Under the pieces are notes generated by a model. It saw only the letters and a list, made by a program, of their open reading frames with translations, was not told the origin of the DNA and did no database searches. DNA of 5,347 bases, taken from CAXBYZ01 sp043826085. GTDB lineage: Bacteria; Patescibacteriota; Microgenomatia; UBA1400; CG1-02-47-37. How positions within the stretch are numbered: position 1 is the stretch's first letter; each line of letters starts with the position of its first letter. The stretch covers positions 1 to 5,347 of the forward strand of contig JBDRQW010000055.1 in the NCBI GenBank assembly GCA_043826085.1. Reading direction: 5' to 3'. The position numbers were made by a program, and so were the translations under genes. This document shows, piece by piece, positions 5,202 to 5,347 of this stretch.

Positions 5202-5226
5202 AAAAGGGCGTGCTAGCCGCCTTTTT
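5202..5226 (+). terminator. Rho-independent terminator of the secreted-protein gene
   Basis: AAAAGGGCG (5202-5210) pairs with CGCCTTTTT (5218-5226), with one G-U wobble, around a TGCTAGC loop. The T run at 5222-5226 forms the tail. It lies 22 bases after the first stop of the secreted-protein gene. Confidence 0.78.
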
Positions 5227-5230
5227 GCTG

Positions 5231-5239
5231 TGCTAAAAT
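5231..5239 (+). promoter_or_regulatory. Extended -10 promoter of the last gene
   Basis: TGCTAAAAT (TG at 5231-5232, TAAAAT at 5234-5239) is an extended -10 element located 5 bases after the terminator T run. The expected transcription start, about 6-7 bases downstream, coincides with ATG 5246, so the mRNA would be leaderless or nearly so. No clear -35 is visible, because the terminator stem occupies that region. Confidence 0.5.
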
Positions 5240-5245
5240 TAGGTG

Positions 5246-5347
5246 ATGAATAGATGGACAATGGGAGTATTAATTCTAGCTACGATTTTATTTGGCTTTT
5301 ATTTATATAAACAAACAAGAGTTAAGAGTGGTTGGGAACAAATCAGA
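5246..5347 (+). CDS. Membrane-anchored or exported protein (3' partial)
   Basis: 34 codons are visible, open to the window edge. The start MNRWTMGVLILATILFGFYLYK has two polar/basic residues followed by a hydrophobic segment (about 5-21), a signal anchor or signal peptide, and then a basic stretch (KQTRVKSGWEQIR). ATG 5246 fits the upstream extended -10 element; AGGTG directly abuts the ATG and is too close to act as a ribosome binding site for it. The in-frame ATG at 5261 would have AGGTGA 14 bases upstream and is a weaker alternative. The protein family cannot be told from this fragment. Confidence 0.65.
   Translation, partial: MNRWTMGVLILATILFGFYLYKQTRVKSGWEQIR

Overview
The window reads as a fragment of a small bacterial genome, most likely from the Candidate Phyla Radiation (Patescibacteria). 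This placement is an inference from three things: the AT-leaning composition, the tightly packed genes, and the style of two short proteins (the membrane protein after the sigma factor and the secreted protein near the right end), which resemble, from memory, small proteins seen in those genomes. It does not rest on a marker gene. TGA is used as a stop and no gene body contains an in-frame TGA, so the recoded-TGA lineages (Gracilibacteria/SR1) are unlikely.

Positions 2-4441 form one plus-strand gene cluster with almost no spacing. It holds an ECF-type sigma factor (5' end outside the window), a three-segment membrane protein overlapping it by 4 bases (candidate anti-sigma factor), a short single-pass membrane protein, a MacA-like periplasmic adaptor, a MacB/LolD-type ABC ATPase and a MacB/FtsX-type permease. 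The only gap longer than 2 bases is 49 bases, before the short single-pass protein. The simplest reading is a self-regulated envelope module: the sigma factor responds to an envelope signal through the membrane protein and drives a MacAB-type machine that moves a substrate across, or extracts it from, the cytoplasmic membrane. The substrate cannot be read from the sequence.

Positions 4442-4774 are a 333-base gene-free stretch with more C than the cluster. It contains a chain of stem-loops at about 4493-4655. Two of them (4529-4562 and 4572-4615) are related to each other and differ at one stem position by a compensating G-C to C-G exchange, which points to a structured RNA or palindromic repeat element. 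Its right part holds an AT-rich 16-base inverted repeat, a possible promoter and a very strong ribosome binding site for the next gene.

Positions 4775-5179 encode a small secreted protein with a clear signal peptide. It ends in tandem stops and is followed by a rho-independent terminator (5202-5226). Right after the terminator an extended -10 promoter sits so close to the next ATG (5246) that the mRNA would be nearly leaderless. That last gene runs off the window and shows only an N-terminal membrane anchor.
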